Below are positions 1 through 7,031 of a stretch of DNA of 64,000 nucleotides, piece by piece. Position 1 is the first letter of the stretch; every line of letters begins with the position of its first letter. This DNA is from Parcubacteria group bacterium M10-OD1-1 (GTDB taxonomy: Bacteria > Patescibacteria > Paceibacteria > Moranbacterales > UBA2206). A program made the translations under genes and the position numbers. The notes below the pieces were generated by a model, which was given only the letters and a program-made list of their open reading frames with translations, had not been told where the DNA came from and ran no database searches. Where the stretch lies: NCBI GenBank assembly GCA_003056145.1, contig LSNL01000003.1, forward strand, positions 209,853-273,852, written 5' to 3'.

Positions 1-30
1 ACTCAAGTAATCTAGCACATTAGATAAAAA

Positions 31-59
31 TTGACAAGTGGTCGCTAGACTGATATATT
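31..59 (+). promoter_or_regulatory. Promoter of the rpsB operon
   Basis: A perfect -35 hexamer TTGACA (31-36) is followed after 17 bases by TATATT (54-59), with TG one base upstream of the -10. This is the best vegetative promoter in the window and faces rpsB. Transcription would start near 66 and leave a leader of about 200 bases. Confidence 0.75.
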
Positions 60-65
60 ATTTAA

Positions 66-271
66 GTAACTTGAGTAAAGCTATTAAATGAAGAGGATAG
101 CTTATTTACTAAGTTTTCATAAAACTCATACTTTTTTAAGTTTCCTTCCTGTTTCTAATAAAAGAAATATAAAGAAACTAGTTATCTTATTTATAACAAT
201 AAAAAAGTAGCGGATTCAATTTAATTAAATTTATTATTTGTTAAATTGAAATAATTAATAAAGGAAAAAAT
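66..271 (+). promoter_or_regulatory. Long structured 5' leader of rpsB
   Basis: About 200 untranslated bases lie between the promoter and the rpsB start. One hairpin pairs 74-84 with 97-110 (AGTAAAGCTAT against ATAGC and TTTACT, small bulge). A second pairs 112-117 with 121-126 (AGTTTT/AAAACT) and is followed shortly by a T run. S2 operons of other bacteria are often autoregulated through leader RNA; that role here is inference. The start codon is preceded by AAAGGA, a moderate ribosome binding site. Confidence 0.4.
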
Positions 272-1075
272 ATGGAACAAGAAGAAAAAAAGTCAACTCC
301 AAAAGTTGCAACAAAAGTGGTAAAAAAGAATCCCCTGGGGGATTATTTTTCTAGTGTGGATTTTTCAAAGTTAGAAGTCAGTATTAGAGATATGTTTAAA
401 AGCGGGGTACACTTTGGACATCATAAATCTAGAAAAAATCCTAAAATGAACGAGTATATTTTTGCTACTAAAAATAATATTGATATTATTGATTTGGAAA
501 AAACTCAAATAATGCTCAAAGAGGCAATGAAGTTTATTGCGGAAACTGTCGCCAAAAATGAAGACATTTTATTTATTGGGACTAAAAAACAAGCTAAAAA
601 AATTATTCAAGAAGTGGCAGAAAAGTGCGGAATGCCTTATGTTAATGAAAGATGGCTAGGCGGAACTTTTACTAATTTTTCAATGATATCAACTAGAACT
701 AGATATTTAAGAGAAGGAACTAAAAAAATGGAACAAGGAGAGTATGCTAAATACACTAAGTTTGAACAAGTGAAAAAAGCAGAAGAGCTAGAAAGATTAG
801 AAAGAAGAATGGGTGGAATTAAGGAGATGAGAAAATTTCCAGGAGCTATCTTTGCTACTTCAGTTAATGAAGATAATTTAGCTATTCAAGAAGCTCATCA
901 AAAAAATATTCCGATTATTGCTTTTGTAGATACTAATGTTAATCCTAAAAATATTGATTATCCAATTCCAGCTAATGAAGATGCAATTTCATCTTTGAAA
1001 TTAATGTTGAGTTATATTAGCAAGGCTGTTTTAGATGGTAAGGAACAAAGAAAGTCCGTTATAGCTAAAAAATAA
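272..1075 (+). CDS. rpsB: 30S ribosomal protein S2
   Basis: S2 sits at the head-body junction of the small ribosomal subunit and helps dock S1/mRNA. The S2 signature appears near residues 43-58 (MFKSGVHFGHHKSRKNPKM), followed by the conserved GTKKQA and RWLGGTFTNF blocks and, near the end, the FVDTN and IPANEDA motifs. The 267-residue product carries about 40 extra N-terminal residues, Lys/Glu rich, before the normal S2 start; the AAAGGA site upstream supports the long form. It is the first gene of an operon with tsf, 34 bases downstream, the usual bacterial order. Confidence 0.98.
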   Translation: MEQEEKKSTPKVATKVVKKNPLGDYFSSVDFSKLEVSIRDMFKSGVHFGHHKSRKNPKMNEYIFATKNNIDIIDLEKTQIMLKEAMKFIAETVAKNEDILFIGTKKQAKKIIQEVAEKCGMPYVNERWLGGTFTNFSMISTRTRYLREGTKKMEQGEYAKYTKFEQVKKAEELERLERRMGGIKEMRKFPGAIFATSVNEDNLAIQEAHQKNIPIIAFVDTNVNPKNIDYPIPANEDAISSLKLMLSYISKAVLDGKEQRKSVIAKK

Positions 1076-1109
1076 AATTAAAAATAATTGGTTAATAGAT
1101 AAAACAATT

Positions 1110-1691
1110 ATGAGTTTAGAAAAAATAAAACAACTAAGAGAGCAAACTGGTGCCGGAATAGTAGATGTCAAAAAGGCTTTAGATGAAGCTCAAGGAAATG
1201 AGATTGAGGCCATTAAAATTCTTAGAAAAAAAGGAGCTGAAAAAGCTTCTAAAAAATTAACTAGAACAACTCAAGAAGGAGTTATTGCTAGCTACATTCA
1301 CTCTAATAAAAAAGTAGGAGCAATGGTAAAGCTTCTTTGCGAAACCGATTTTGTGGCGCTGAATGGTGATTTTCAAGAATTAGCTAAAGAGATTGCAATG
1401 CATATCACAGCTATGAATCCACAATGTATTAAACCAGAAGAAGTTAGCTTGGAAATAGTTGAGAAAGAAAAAGTAATTTGGGTAGAGAAGCTTAAAAATG
1501 AAGGAAAAACCAAAGAAATGATAGCCAAGATTATTATTGAAAAAGAGAAAAAATTTAGAGAGGAAAAAGCTTTATTAACTCAAGCTTTTATTAAAAATCC
1601 AGAACAAACTATTGAAGAGTTGATTACTCAAACAATTTCTAAGATAGGAGAGAATATTCAAGTCGCTAGTTTTAATCGTTTAGAATTATAA
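1110..1691 (+). CDS. tsf: Elongation factor Ts
   Basis: EF-Ts recycles EF-Tu by exchanging GDP for GTP. The N-terminal UBA-like domain (residues 1-50) shows the signature LREQTGAGIVDVKKAL, and the core has the diagnostic CETDFVA near residue 78. At 193 residues it is much shorter than the E. coli protein (about 283) and close to the compact Thermus-type form, so the C-terminal part of the second core subdomain is reduced. It follows rpsB by 34 bases without its own terminator. There is no Shine-Dalgarno site before the ATG, so coupling or A/U-rich initiation is likely. Confidence 0.97.
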   Translation: MSLEKIKQLREQTGAGIVDVKKALDEAQGNEIEAIKILRKKGAEKASKKLTRTTQEGVIASYIHSNKKVGAMVKLLCETDFVALNGDFQELAKEIAMHITAMNPQCIKPEEVSLEIVEKEKVIWVEKLKNEGKTKEMIAKIIIEKEKKFREEKALLTQAFIKNPEQTIEELITQTISKIGENIQVASFNRLEL

Positions 1692-1760
1692 TTTTGGAAT
1701 AAAGGTGGCTTTATTAACTTAATTTATTTTGAGGCGGTTAATTTAAAAGTTTAAGATATT

Positions 1761-2537
1761 ATGATAAAAATTCTAGTCAATATATATTTATGGGAAAATC
1801 CTAGACTATTTGGAAGTAATTTCAGGGTTAAAGAAGATGATAAAGTTATCATCCCAATGGAAAATAGCAATGAAATCGGAGTTGTTTTAAAAACTGATGT
1901 TAAAACTAAGGATAATCCTCAAGAAAAAATTATTAGAATAGCCACAGAGCGTGACAAGATAGTTTATCAGCAACATGAAAAAGAAAAATCTGAATTCATT
2001 AAACATTGTCGGAAAAAAGTCAAAGAGCTTGAATTGTCAATGAAAATTATTGACGCTAGAATAAGCTTGGATGGGAAACAAGTAATTTTTATTTTTACAG
2101 CTGACGGAAGAGTGGACTTCAGAAGTTTAGTTAAAAATATATCTAGGGATTTAAAGAAGCTAATTAGGATGCAACAAATTGGCAGTCGTGATGAGGCCAG
2201 AAAGCTAGGTGGCTATGGAATTTGCGGTAGAGAATTATGCTGTGTCAAATTTCCGGGTAGTATTCCAAGTATTACTACTGATATGGCTAGGGTGCAACAA
2301 ATTGCTCATCGTGGATCAGAGAGAATGTCTGGACTTTGCGGGAGGTTAATGTGTTGCTTAGCTTATGAAGCGGAACAATATAAAAAAATGCTAGAAGGAA
2401 TGCCAGAATTATATAGTATTGTTGATACCAAGGAAGGGAAGGGAACTGTTGTAGAAATTATTGTTCCTACTCAGGAAATCAAAGTAAAAACTCAAAGTGG
2501 AAAATACCTAATTCTTAAAAAAGAAGATTTTAAATAG
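1761..2537 (+). CDS. PSP1 / RicT-family protein
   Basis: Belongs to the PSP1 family (B. subtilis RicT/YaaT), which in Bacillus forms an iron-sulfur complex controlling RNase Y-dependent mRNA maturation. The 258-residue protein has the family's two cysteine clusters: GGYGICGRELCC (about residues 150-161) and SGLCGRLMCCLAYE (about 190-203), both able to bind an Fe-S cluster. An N-terminal small beta domain precedes them. Its place behind rpsB-tsf suggests a link with translation or RNA processing; partners RicA and RicF are not seen in this window, so the Bacillus role should be transferred with caution. Confidence 0.85.
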   Translation: MIKILVNIYLWENPRLFGSNFRVKEDDKVIIPMENSNEIGVVLKTDVKTKDNPQEKIIRIATERDKIVYQQHEKEKSEFIKHCRKKVKELELSMKIIDARISLDGKQVIFIFTADGRVDFRSLVKNISRDLKKLIRMQQIGSRDEARKLGGYGICGRELCCVKFPGSIPSITTDMARVQQIAHRGSERMSGLCGRLMCCLAYEAEQYKKMLEGMPELYSIVDTKEGKGTVVEIIVPTQEIKVKTQSGKYLILKKEDFK

Positions 2538-2540
2538 TTT

Positions 2541-3281
2541 ATGCTTTACTCAATTATACCTCCAATCATAGTAGTCTTAAGTTTATTAGGAATAATTCTA
2601 TTCTTAATGAAAAAAGCTCCAGAAATAGCTCGTTTAGCTGAAGCCCAAAAGAAGATTAATAACACTGAAACATATTATACTCATTCAGTAAAAATGATTG
2701 AGAAGCAAAAAATAGTAACCATAATCGGCTTGCTTTTAATTAAAAAAATTCATCAATTAAAAATATTTTTTCAAGAAAATAAAAGATTTTTTATTGATTG
2801 GAAAAAGCAACTAAAAATTAAAAAGGCACAGAAAGAAAAATTAGCAGAAAGAAAAGAATTAGAACAGTTAGAAAATTTAGAAAATAAGGAAGGGGATACT
2901 TTGATTGATGTGCATAATGAGGAATATCTTAATAAACTAATAGAGGAGAATAGTGAATTACAAAAAAAAGAAGTTACTAAACAGGCTAAGATTATTAGAA
3001 AAAGAGAAATTAGAAAAGCTATTAAACCAATAGTTAGTAAAAGAGTAGTAACACCTAAAAAAATTAGAGAGAGAAAAGATATTTTTGAAAAGATATTAAT
3101 TGATAGAATCGCGGTTAATCCAAAGGATATTGAAGCTTATGAAAGATTGGGAGAATATTATAGTGAGATTGAGAACTGGGAGTATGCTAAAGAATGTTTT
3201 AAGCAAGTTATAAGACTTGATAATAAAAATATTAGTGTTAAAATAAAAATGAAAAGATTAGAACGATTGCTGAGCAAATAG
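2541..3281 (+). CDS. Membrane-anchored TPR-repeat protein, unknown function
   Basis: I do not recognise an ortholog group. The 246-residue protein begins with a single hydrophobic helix (residues 4-23), then a long Lys/Glu-rich probable coiled-coil stretch (about 70-180), and ends with roughly one and a half tetratricopeptide repeats (about 188-232; NPKDIEAYERLGEYY then WEYAKECFKQVIRLD). This suggests a membrane-tethered scaffold with a cytoplasmic protein-binding tail. It starts 3 bases after the stop of the PSP1 gene, so the two are co-translated in the rpsB operon. Confidence 0.7.
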   Translation: MLYSIIPPIIVVLSLLGIILFLMKKAPEIARLAEAQKKINNTETYYTHSVKMIEKQKIVTIIGLLLIKKIHQLKIFFQENKRFFIDWKKQLKIKKAQKEKLAERKELEQLENLENKEGDTLIDVHNEEYLNKLIEENSELQKKEVTKQAKIIRKREIRKAIKPIVSKRVVTPKKIRERKDIFEKILIDRIAVNPKDIEAYERLGEYYSEIENWEYAKECFKQVIRLDNKNISVKIKMKRLERLLSK

Positions 3282-3303
3282 TTCTCAGGAAGTGTTTTAT
3301 TTT

Positions 3304-3349
3304 TTCGCCAAGAAAGTTAAAAAATCTAAAGGCTAGTTAACTTGGCGAA
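3304..3349 (+). other. Hairpin between rpsB operon and tRNA cluster
   Basis: A 9-bp inverted repeat TTCGCCAAG (3304-3312) / CTTGGCGAA (3341-3349) closes a 28-base AT-rich loop. No T run follows on either strand, so it is not an ordinary intrinsic terminator. It could protect the upstream mRNA end or guide tRNA precursor processing; this is inference. Confidence 0.4.
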
Positions 3350-3368
3350 TAAATTTAAAAATGATTTT

Positions 3369-3442
3369 GCCTGAATAGCTCAGTTGGTTAGAGCAACTGT
3401 TTTGTAAACAGTAGGTCGTCGGTTCGAATCCGACTTCAGGCT
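3369..3442 (+). tRNA. tRNA-Thr (anticodon TGT)
   Basis: A 74-base cloverleaf: acceptor GCCTGAA pairs with TTCAGGC, the D arm is GCTC..GAGC, the anticodon stem ACTGT/ACAGT encloses loop TTTGTAA giving anticodon TGT, and the T arm is GTCGG-TTCGAAT-CCGAC. The discriminator is T and no CCA is encoded, so the 3' end must be added by tRNA nucleotidyltransferase. Confidence 0.95.
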
Positions 3443-3465
3443 CAGTAATGATGGAATTTAATTAG

Positions 3466-3548
3466 GGGTCGGTGGCAGAGTGGTTAAATGCACCTGACTG
3501 TAAATCAGGCGACGTAAGTCTACGGCGGTTCAAATCCGTCCCGGCCCA
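3466..3548 (+). tRNA. tRNA-Tyr (anticodon GTA)
   Basis: An 83-base class II tRNA with a long variable arm. Acceptor GGGTCGG pairs with CCGGCCC (one T-G pair), the anticodon loop CTGTAAA between CCTGA/TCAGG gives GTA, and the T loop is TTCAAAT. Discriminator A, no encoded CCA. It lies 23 bases after tRNA-Thr(TGT). Confidence 0.95.
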
Positions 3549-3603
3549 CATCAAGATTGTAAAAAGCAGGCTATTATTATAGATAGAGAACGGAGGTTTC
3601 TAC

Positions 3604-3676
3604 GCCGAGATAGCTCAGCTGGTAGAGCACGTCCATGGTAAGGACGGGGTCCCGGGTTCAAGTCCCGGTCTCGGCT
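3604..3676 (+). tRNA. tRNA-Thr (anticodon GGT)
   Basis: A 73-base cloverleaf with acceptor GCCGAGA/TCTCGGC, D arm GCTC..GAGC, anticodon stem CGTCC/GGACG around ATGGTAA (anticodon GGT) and T arm CCGGG-TTCAAGT-CCCGG. Discriminator T, no encoded CCA. With the other two it forms a Thr-Tyr-Thr cluster ahead of rpmG. Confidence 0.95.
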
Positions 3677-3756
3677 CAGGGATTATTGAGGAAAAATAGT
3701 TTAGTAGGTAATAAAATTAATCGAAATTAAAATTTAACATATTTAATATAATAATT

Positions 3757-3912
3757 ATGACACGAGAAAATTTAGTGAAGATGAAATGCGAAGTTTGTAA
3801 AAATATTAATTATTTTACATCCCGAAATAAAAAAACTATCAAAGAAAAATTAGAGTTAAAAAAACATTGTCCAAAATGTCGCAAGCATACTTTACACAAA
3901 GAAATGAAATAA
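3757..3912 (+). CDS. rpmG: 50S ribosomal protein L33
   Basis: A 51-residue basic protein that matches the L33 pattern: MKCEVC near the start (Cys11, Cys14), a central RNKK stretch, and KHCPKCRKHTLHKE at the end (Cys38, Cys41). The four cysteines form the zinc site of the zinc-binding L33 type. L33 lies at the E site region of the large subunit. The gene follows the tRNA cluster, a common arrangement in bacteria, but secE and nusG, the usual next genes, are not here. No Shine-Dalgarno site precedes the ATG. A longer frame on the opposite strand is only its shadow. Confidence 0.93.
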   Translation: MTRENLVKMKCEVCKNINYFTSRNKKTIKEKLELKKHCPKCRKHTLHKEMK

Positions 3913-4258
3913 GTGGAAGATTTGATAGGTTCTACTTTTGTGAACTTGCGAGTTTGGTTTGTTAGAATACTCTTTGACAAATAAAAGTAAATGCAGATTA
4001 ATAATAAAGTGAGGATCCCCAAATTTCTTAACGGAAGCTTGATTCTCTTTTATTGTTTTGGAGGTAGTCATTTTTAAAATGGCTGTCTTTGTTTCATCAA
4101 AGGCTTTAAATAATAGTAAAGCTTGACTTAGTGCTTATTTTATATTAAACTTATATGTTGAGTAAACTTACTCACAAATTTACAATTGAATAGTTGAATA
4201 TATGGATAAAAATGAATCTTATTTAAAAAAATTTTACTAAGAAAAAAGGAGGGAGAAG
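3913..4258 (+). promoter_or_regulatory. Intergenic region with two promoter candidates
   Basis: No gene is seen in these 346 bases. TTGACA (3974-3979) with TTAATA (3998-4003) at 18 bases, and TTGACT (4123-4128) with TAAACT (4146-4151) at 17 bases, are promoter candidates for the acetyltransferase operon. A short stem (4066-4073 with 4077-4084, AGTCATTT/AAATGGCT) followed by a poor T tract may end the rpmG transcript. Confidence 0.35.
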
Positions 4259-4711
4259 ATGAAAATAAGAAGAGTTTGTGAAGATGATAGAAAAGTTCTT
4301 AGAGTAATAGCTTTTGGCATACTTGAGCCTTTGTATGGAGATCAGTCAAAAGCTTTGCATGAATGGATTTCTGGAGAAGGTTTTAAATATGCCTTTGCCC
4401 TAGTATCAAAAAACAATGAGGTGGCTGGATTTTTGTCTCTCAAAGCTAATCCAGCTAATCTATATCTAAAAATTTCAACACTTCTGATTTTTGATGGACA
4501 TAAAAAACTTGGATATGGTAAAAAATTACTTGCTAAAGCTATTCACGTAGCAGAAGAACTTGGTTTCAAGAAGATAAAAGTCACAGTGTCTGACAGCAAG
4601 CAGGAATCTCTGAATTTTTTTACTCATGCAGATTTTATTATTGTTGATAAAAAGTTGGGTAAATATAGACAAGACGCTACTGAAATAATACTTGAAATGG
4701 AGGTTATATAG
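4259..4711 (+). CDS. GNAT-family N-acetyltransferase
   Basis: GNAT enzymes move an acetyl group from acetyl-CoA to an amine. In this 150-residue protein the acetyl-CoA-binding motif A is near residues 77-95 (a beta strand ISTLLIF then HKKLGYGKKLL, matching the R/Q-x-x-G-x-G/A loop), followed by helix and strand AEELGFKKIKVTV and the typical late segment ESLNFFTHADF (motif B, about residues 117-127). Substrate is unknown. A strong Shine-Dalgarno site AAGGAGGGAG precedes the ATG. The stop TAG shares one base with the GTG start of the next gene, so the two are translationally coupled. Confidence 0.85.
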   Translation: MKIRRVCEDDRKVLRVIAFGILEPLYGDQSKALHEWISGEGFKYAFALVSKNNEVAGFLSLKANPANLYLKISTLLIFDGHKKLGYGKKLLAKAIHVAEELGFKKIKVTVSDSKQESLNFFTHADFIIVDKKLGKYRQDATEIILEMEVI

Positions 4712-5052
4712 TGAAAGAGTTAAGATTTAAACGCAAATATTTAATGATGGTTGATTCGGAGAATAAGACTCTGGAATGTAGAGTTAATTATCCATTTATC
4801 AGAAACATCAAAAAAGGTAACGTTGTGAAATTTTTTTGGGAGAAAGTATCCTTAATTGTTAAAATTATTGAGATTAGGCGATATAAAACATTTAGGGATA
4901 TGTTCATGAAAGAGAATGTTAGTAAGCTTGTTCCTGGAATGACACCAGAACAAGCGTTGCGTGAATATGAGTCAATCTATCCGAAATGGAAAGTCCAGAG
5001 GTTTGGCGGGCTTATTGTTTTTGAATTTAAACTTATTCACAGGGAAAAGTAA
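4711..5052 (+). CDS. ASCH-like domain protein
   Basis: A 113-residue single-domain protein with a GTG start behind GGAGG. The layout (early KTLECRVNYPF, then IKKGNVVKFFW, then a strand and RRYKTFRDMF, and a C-terminal GGLIVFEFKL) fits the ASCH/PUA-like beta barrel, a fold that binds RNA or nucleotides; some ASCH proteins process modified nucleosides. It is a diverged paralog of the protein encoded at 5122-5454: both share YK-F-(K/R)-(D/E)-M, a P-x7-EA helix and a closing beta strand. Exact function unknown. It is coupled to the acetyltransferase gene. Confidence 0.65.
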   Translation: MKELRFKRKYLMMVDSENKTLECRVNYPFIRNIKKGNVVKFFWEKVSLIVKIIEIRRYKTFRDMFMKENVSKLVPGMTPEQALREYESIYPKWKVQRFGGLIVFEFKLIHREK

Positions 5053-5075
5053 AATTATATTGCAGTATCAATAAT

Positions 5076-5110
5076 AAGGTGGTAGGCTGAAAAAGCAAAC
5101 CACCTTTTTT
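5076..5110 (+). terminator. Intrinsic terminator of the acetyltransferase-ASCH operon
   Basis: AAGGTGGT (5076-5083) pairs with ACCACCTT (5099-5106), with a 15-base loop and a TTTTTT tract. It lies 24 bases after the ASCH stop. Confidence 0.8.
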
Positions 5111-5121
5111 ATTTTAGAATT

Positions 5122-5454
5122 ATGAAAATTATTTCAATCAACATACAGGAACCATATTATTCATTTATTTTGAATGGAAAAAAGACTATAGAAGGACGTC
5201 TAAATAAGGGAAAATTCGCTTCTATAAACATTGGTGATAGCATAGAATTAAAGCCGGAAAAAATCAGGTTTTTGATTGTTGAAAAAAAAATATATAAAAA
5301 TTTTAAGGAAATGATGAAAATAGAAGGTGTAAAAAATGTTATTCCTGATAAAAATAGCTTAGATGAGGCAGTGAATGTTTATTATAAATTTTATACAAAA
5401 GAAGACGAACAAACATTTGGTGTTGTGGCTATTAGAATTAAAAGAGACAATTGA
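5122..5454 (+). CDS. ASCH domain protein
   Basis: A 110-residue protein that shows the ASCH pattern more clearly than its neighbour: INIQEPYYSFILNGKKTIEGRL at the N-terminus (the I..G.KT.E.R motif of the ligand pocket), then FASINIGDSIEL (the IGD turn), and a final strand FGVVAIRI. ASCH domains bind RNA or nucleotide-like ligands; the ligand here is unknown. It begins just after the terminator of the preceding operon, without a Shine-Dalgarno site, so it probably relies on readthrough or a weak promoter. About 60 coding-like bases after its stop (to 5524) lack a start codon. Confidence 0.75.
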   Translation: MKIISINIQEPYYSFILNGKKTIEGRLNKGKFASINIGDSIELKPEKIRFLIVEKKIYKNFKEMMKIEGVKNVIPDKNSLDEAVNVYYKFYTKEDEQTFGVVAIRIKRDN

Positions 5455-5656
5455 AGAAGTAATTGATGATTTGCTTAAAAGAATAATAGAAGTTAAAATA
5501 AATATTAAGGAAGGTAGGAGTTAAATAAGATTAATTCTAGTTATTATCTTTGTAGATACACTTATAATTTTAACTAAACTTTTGATTGGAAATTTCTTTT
5601 ATTGTTTTAAATTGATTATCTAGTAAAAAAAATTAAATGCAAAAGGAGGAAGGCTA

Positions 5657-5899
5657 ATGAAACAGAGAAAGGAAGTTATGTTAACAGTCTGTTGTGGTTG
5701 TCAGGATAGAGGAGCCTTGGGTTGTTATGATAGTCGCAGAGAAGAGGAGAAAAAAATTCTTTATTGTGAATCTTGTGGTGTCATGCATTGCCCGACAACT
5801 AATAGTCCAGATAGCTATGGGCTATGTCCAAAGTGTCATCAAGGACTTCTTCAAAAAATAAAGGAATTAGCACTAGCTGAAAAAAATAAAAAAAAATAA
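5657..5899 (+). CDS. Small Cys-rich putative zinc-ribbon protein
   Basis: An 80-residue protein with nine cysteines: C12, C13, C15, C23, then a CxxC-x4-C group (C37, C40, C45) and a CxxC pair (C57, C60) within LCPKCH. This looks like one or two zinc ribbons followed by a basic helical tail (about residues 64-80). I recognise no named family. A strong AAGGAGG site 10 bases before the ATG and a strong terminator after the stop make it a well-defined single-gene unit within the accessory patch. Confidence 0.7.
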   Translation: MKQRKEVMLTVCCGCQDRGALGCYDSRREEEKKILYCESCGVMHCPTTNSPDSYGLCPKCHQGLLQKIKELALAEKNKKK

Positions 5900-5919
5900 A
5901 AAGAAGATTGCTCTTTTTT

Positions 5920-5960
5920 AAGTGGTATTTTTCGTAATTACGAAAAACACCACTTTTTAT
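5920..5960 (+). terminator. Strong intrinsic terminator
   Basis: An 18-bp stem with one A-C mismatch joins 5920-5937 to 5938-5955 (AAGTGGT..CGTAA / TTACG..ACCACTT) and is followed by a T run. It ends the Cys-rich protein gene; the symmetry allows some action on the other strand too. Confidence 0.85.
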
Positions 5961-6047
5961 TAAATAAATTTTAGAGATAAAAATTTTAATAATAAAAAAT
6001 AAATCAAGCTAATTAAGAATTCTTTTTATAGTGTAAATTTTAAATTG

Positions 6048-6056
6048 TGATATAAT
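6048..6056 (+). promoter_or_regulatory. Extended -10 promoter of the YdjC-family gene
   Basis: TGATATAAT is a perfect extended -10 element (TGnTATAAT). No good -35 lies 16-18 bases upstream, which extended -10 promoters tolerate. The leader to the ATG at 6131 is about 70 bases. Confidence 0.5.
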
Positions 6057-6130
6057 AATAAAAAGTGAGATAAACATTAAAAACTTTTGAAATTATAGGA
6101 GATGGGAGATATTAAATAACTGATAAATGT

Positions 6131-6835
6131 ATGAGTATAAAAAAAGAAAAAATAATAATTGCTGTTGACGATTTTGGTGTCAGTAAAAAAGCCAATCAAG
6201 CTATTTTAAAATTGGTGAAGGTCGGAAAAATTGACCGAGTAGCGGTAATGATGGGAGGAAAAATTTCCAAAGAAGAGGCACGAGAACTTTTAAATTCAGG
6301 CGTGAAACTAGATATACATTTACATCTTTTGGGAAAGAATTTTTTCGCCAAAAGAAAGGATGAACCATCTATTAATATTTTTCAAAGAATAGCTTTTTTT
6401 TTAGTGGATATTATGATTGGGAAGTATAGTGTTCCAAAAATTAGAAAAGCTTGGAGAAGGCAGTTGGAAGATTTTAAGGCTTCGTTTGAAAGATATCCTG
6501 ATGGTATAAATTCTCATGAGCATATGCATTTTTTTCCGACATTCTTTAAGGTTGCCCTGAAGTTAAAAAGAGATTGTAGTATTGGCTATATTAGATTTGG
6601 GGAAGAAAAATATAATTTAAAATTTAATTTGGTGGCTTTTATTCTTGATCTCCTAAGAATAGTGAATTTAAAATTTAACAAAGATAAATTTGAAACATCT
6701 AAGTATTTAGTCAGTTTTGATTGGATTGAAAATGATGCTAATTTCTTTAAGCATCTTTCTTCGGTTGATAGTACTGAATTGGTTTTTCATCCAGAGCGAG
6801 ACAATGAATTTGAATTTTTGATAAAAAACTTTTAG
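6131..6835 (+). CDS. YdjC/ChbG-family carbohydrate deacetylase
   Basis: YdjC-like enzymes remove acetyl groups from N-acetylated sugars using a metal held by Asp and His. The N-terminal motif AVDDFGVSKKANQAIL (residues 11-26) is the family signature with the metal-binding Asp; HLHLLG (about 63-68) and NSHEHMHFFPTF (about 125-136) supply the histidines. The 234 residues are slightly short for the family and there is no signal peptide, so it acts in the cytoplasm. It stands alone between a terminator and convergent proS. A role in glycan precursor modification fits the rest of the window but is inference. Confidence 0.85.
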   Translation: MSIKKEKIIIAVDDFGVSKKANQAILKLVKVGKIDRVAVMMGGKISKEEARELLNSGVKLDIHLHLLGKNFFAKRKDEPSINIFQRIAFFLVDIMIGKYSVPKIRKAWRRQLEDFKASFERYPDGINSHEHMHFFPTFFKVALKLKRDCSIGYIRFGEEKYNLKFNLVAFILDLLRIVNLKFNKDKFETSKYLVSFDWIENDANFFKHLSSVDSTELVFHPERDNEFEFLIKNF

Positions 6836-6984
6836 ACTAAATTATTTTTGAAGAGTAACAAAATTTAGAAGATATATTAGAGTGTGATAATTTTTGTTTC
6901 AACGCTATTTTTTATAAAGATAGACATTAGATAATGGATAGTTTTATCGTTAATGATATGTGCAGTGATTTTAGAAAGTTCTTT

Positions 6985-7030
6985 CACTAGATTTTAAATA
7001 AATATAAATTTATTTTTTATTTTTCTAGTG
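6985..7030. terminator. Inverted repeat between convergent genes
   Basis: CACTAGA (6985-6991) pairs with TCTAGTG (7024-7030); the AT-only interior also folds (AAATAAAT/ATTTATTT). It sits between the stop codons of the YdjC gene and proS and probably terminates transcription from both sides. The T tracts are imperfect. Confidence 0.45.
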
Positions 7031-7031
7031 T

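Noticed and set aside
3810..4022. A 70-codon minus-strand frame over rpmG
   Set aside because: It is antisense to a clear L33 gene and shows no protein-like pattern of its own.
5455..5524. Coding-like run of about 23 codons (EEVIDDLLKRIIEVK and on) after the second ASCH gene
   Set aside because: No start codon in frame; could be the relic of a lost gene end, but too short to support.
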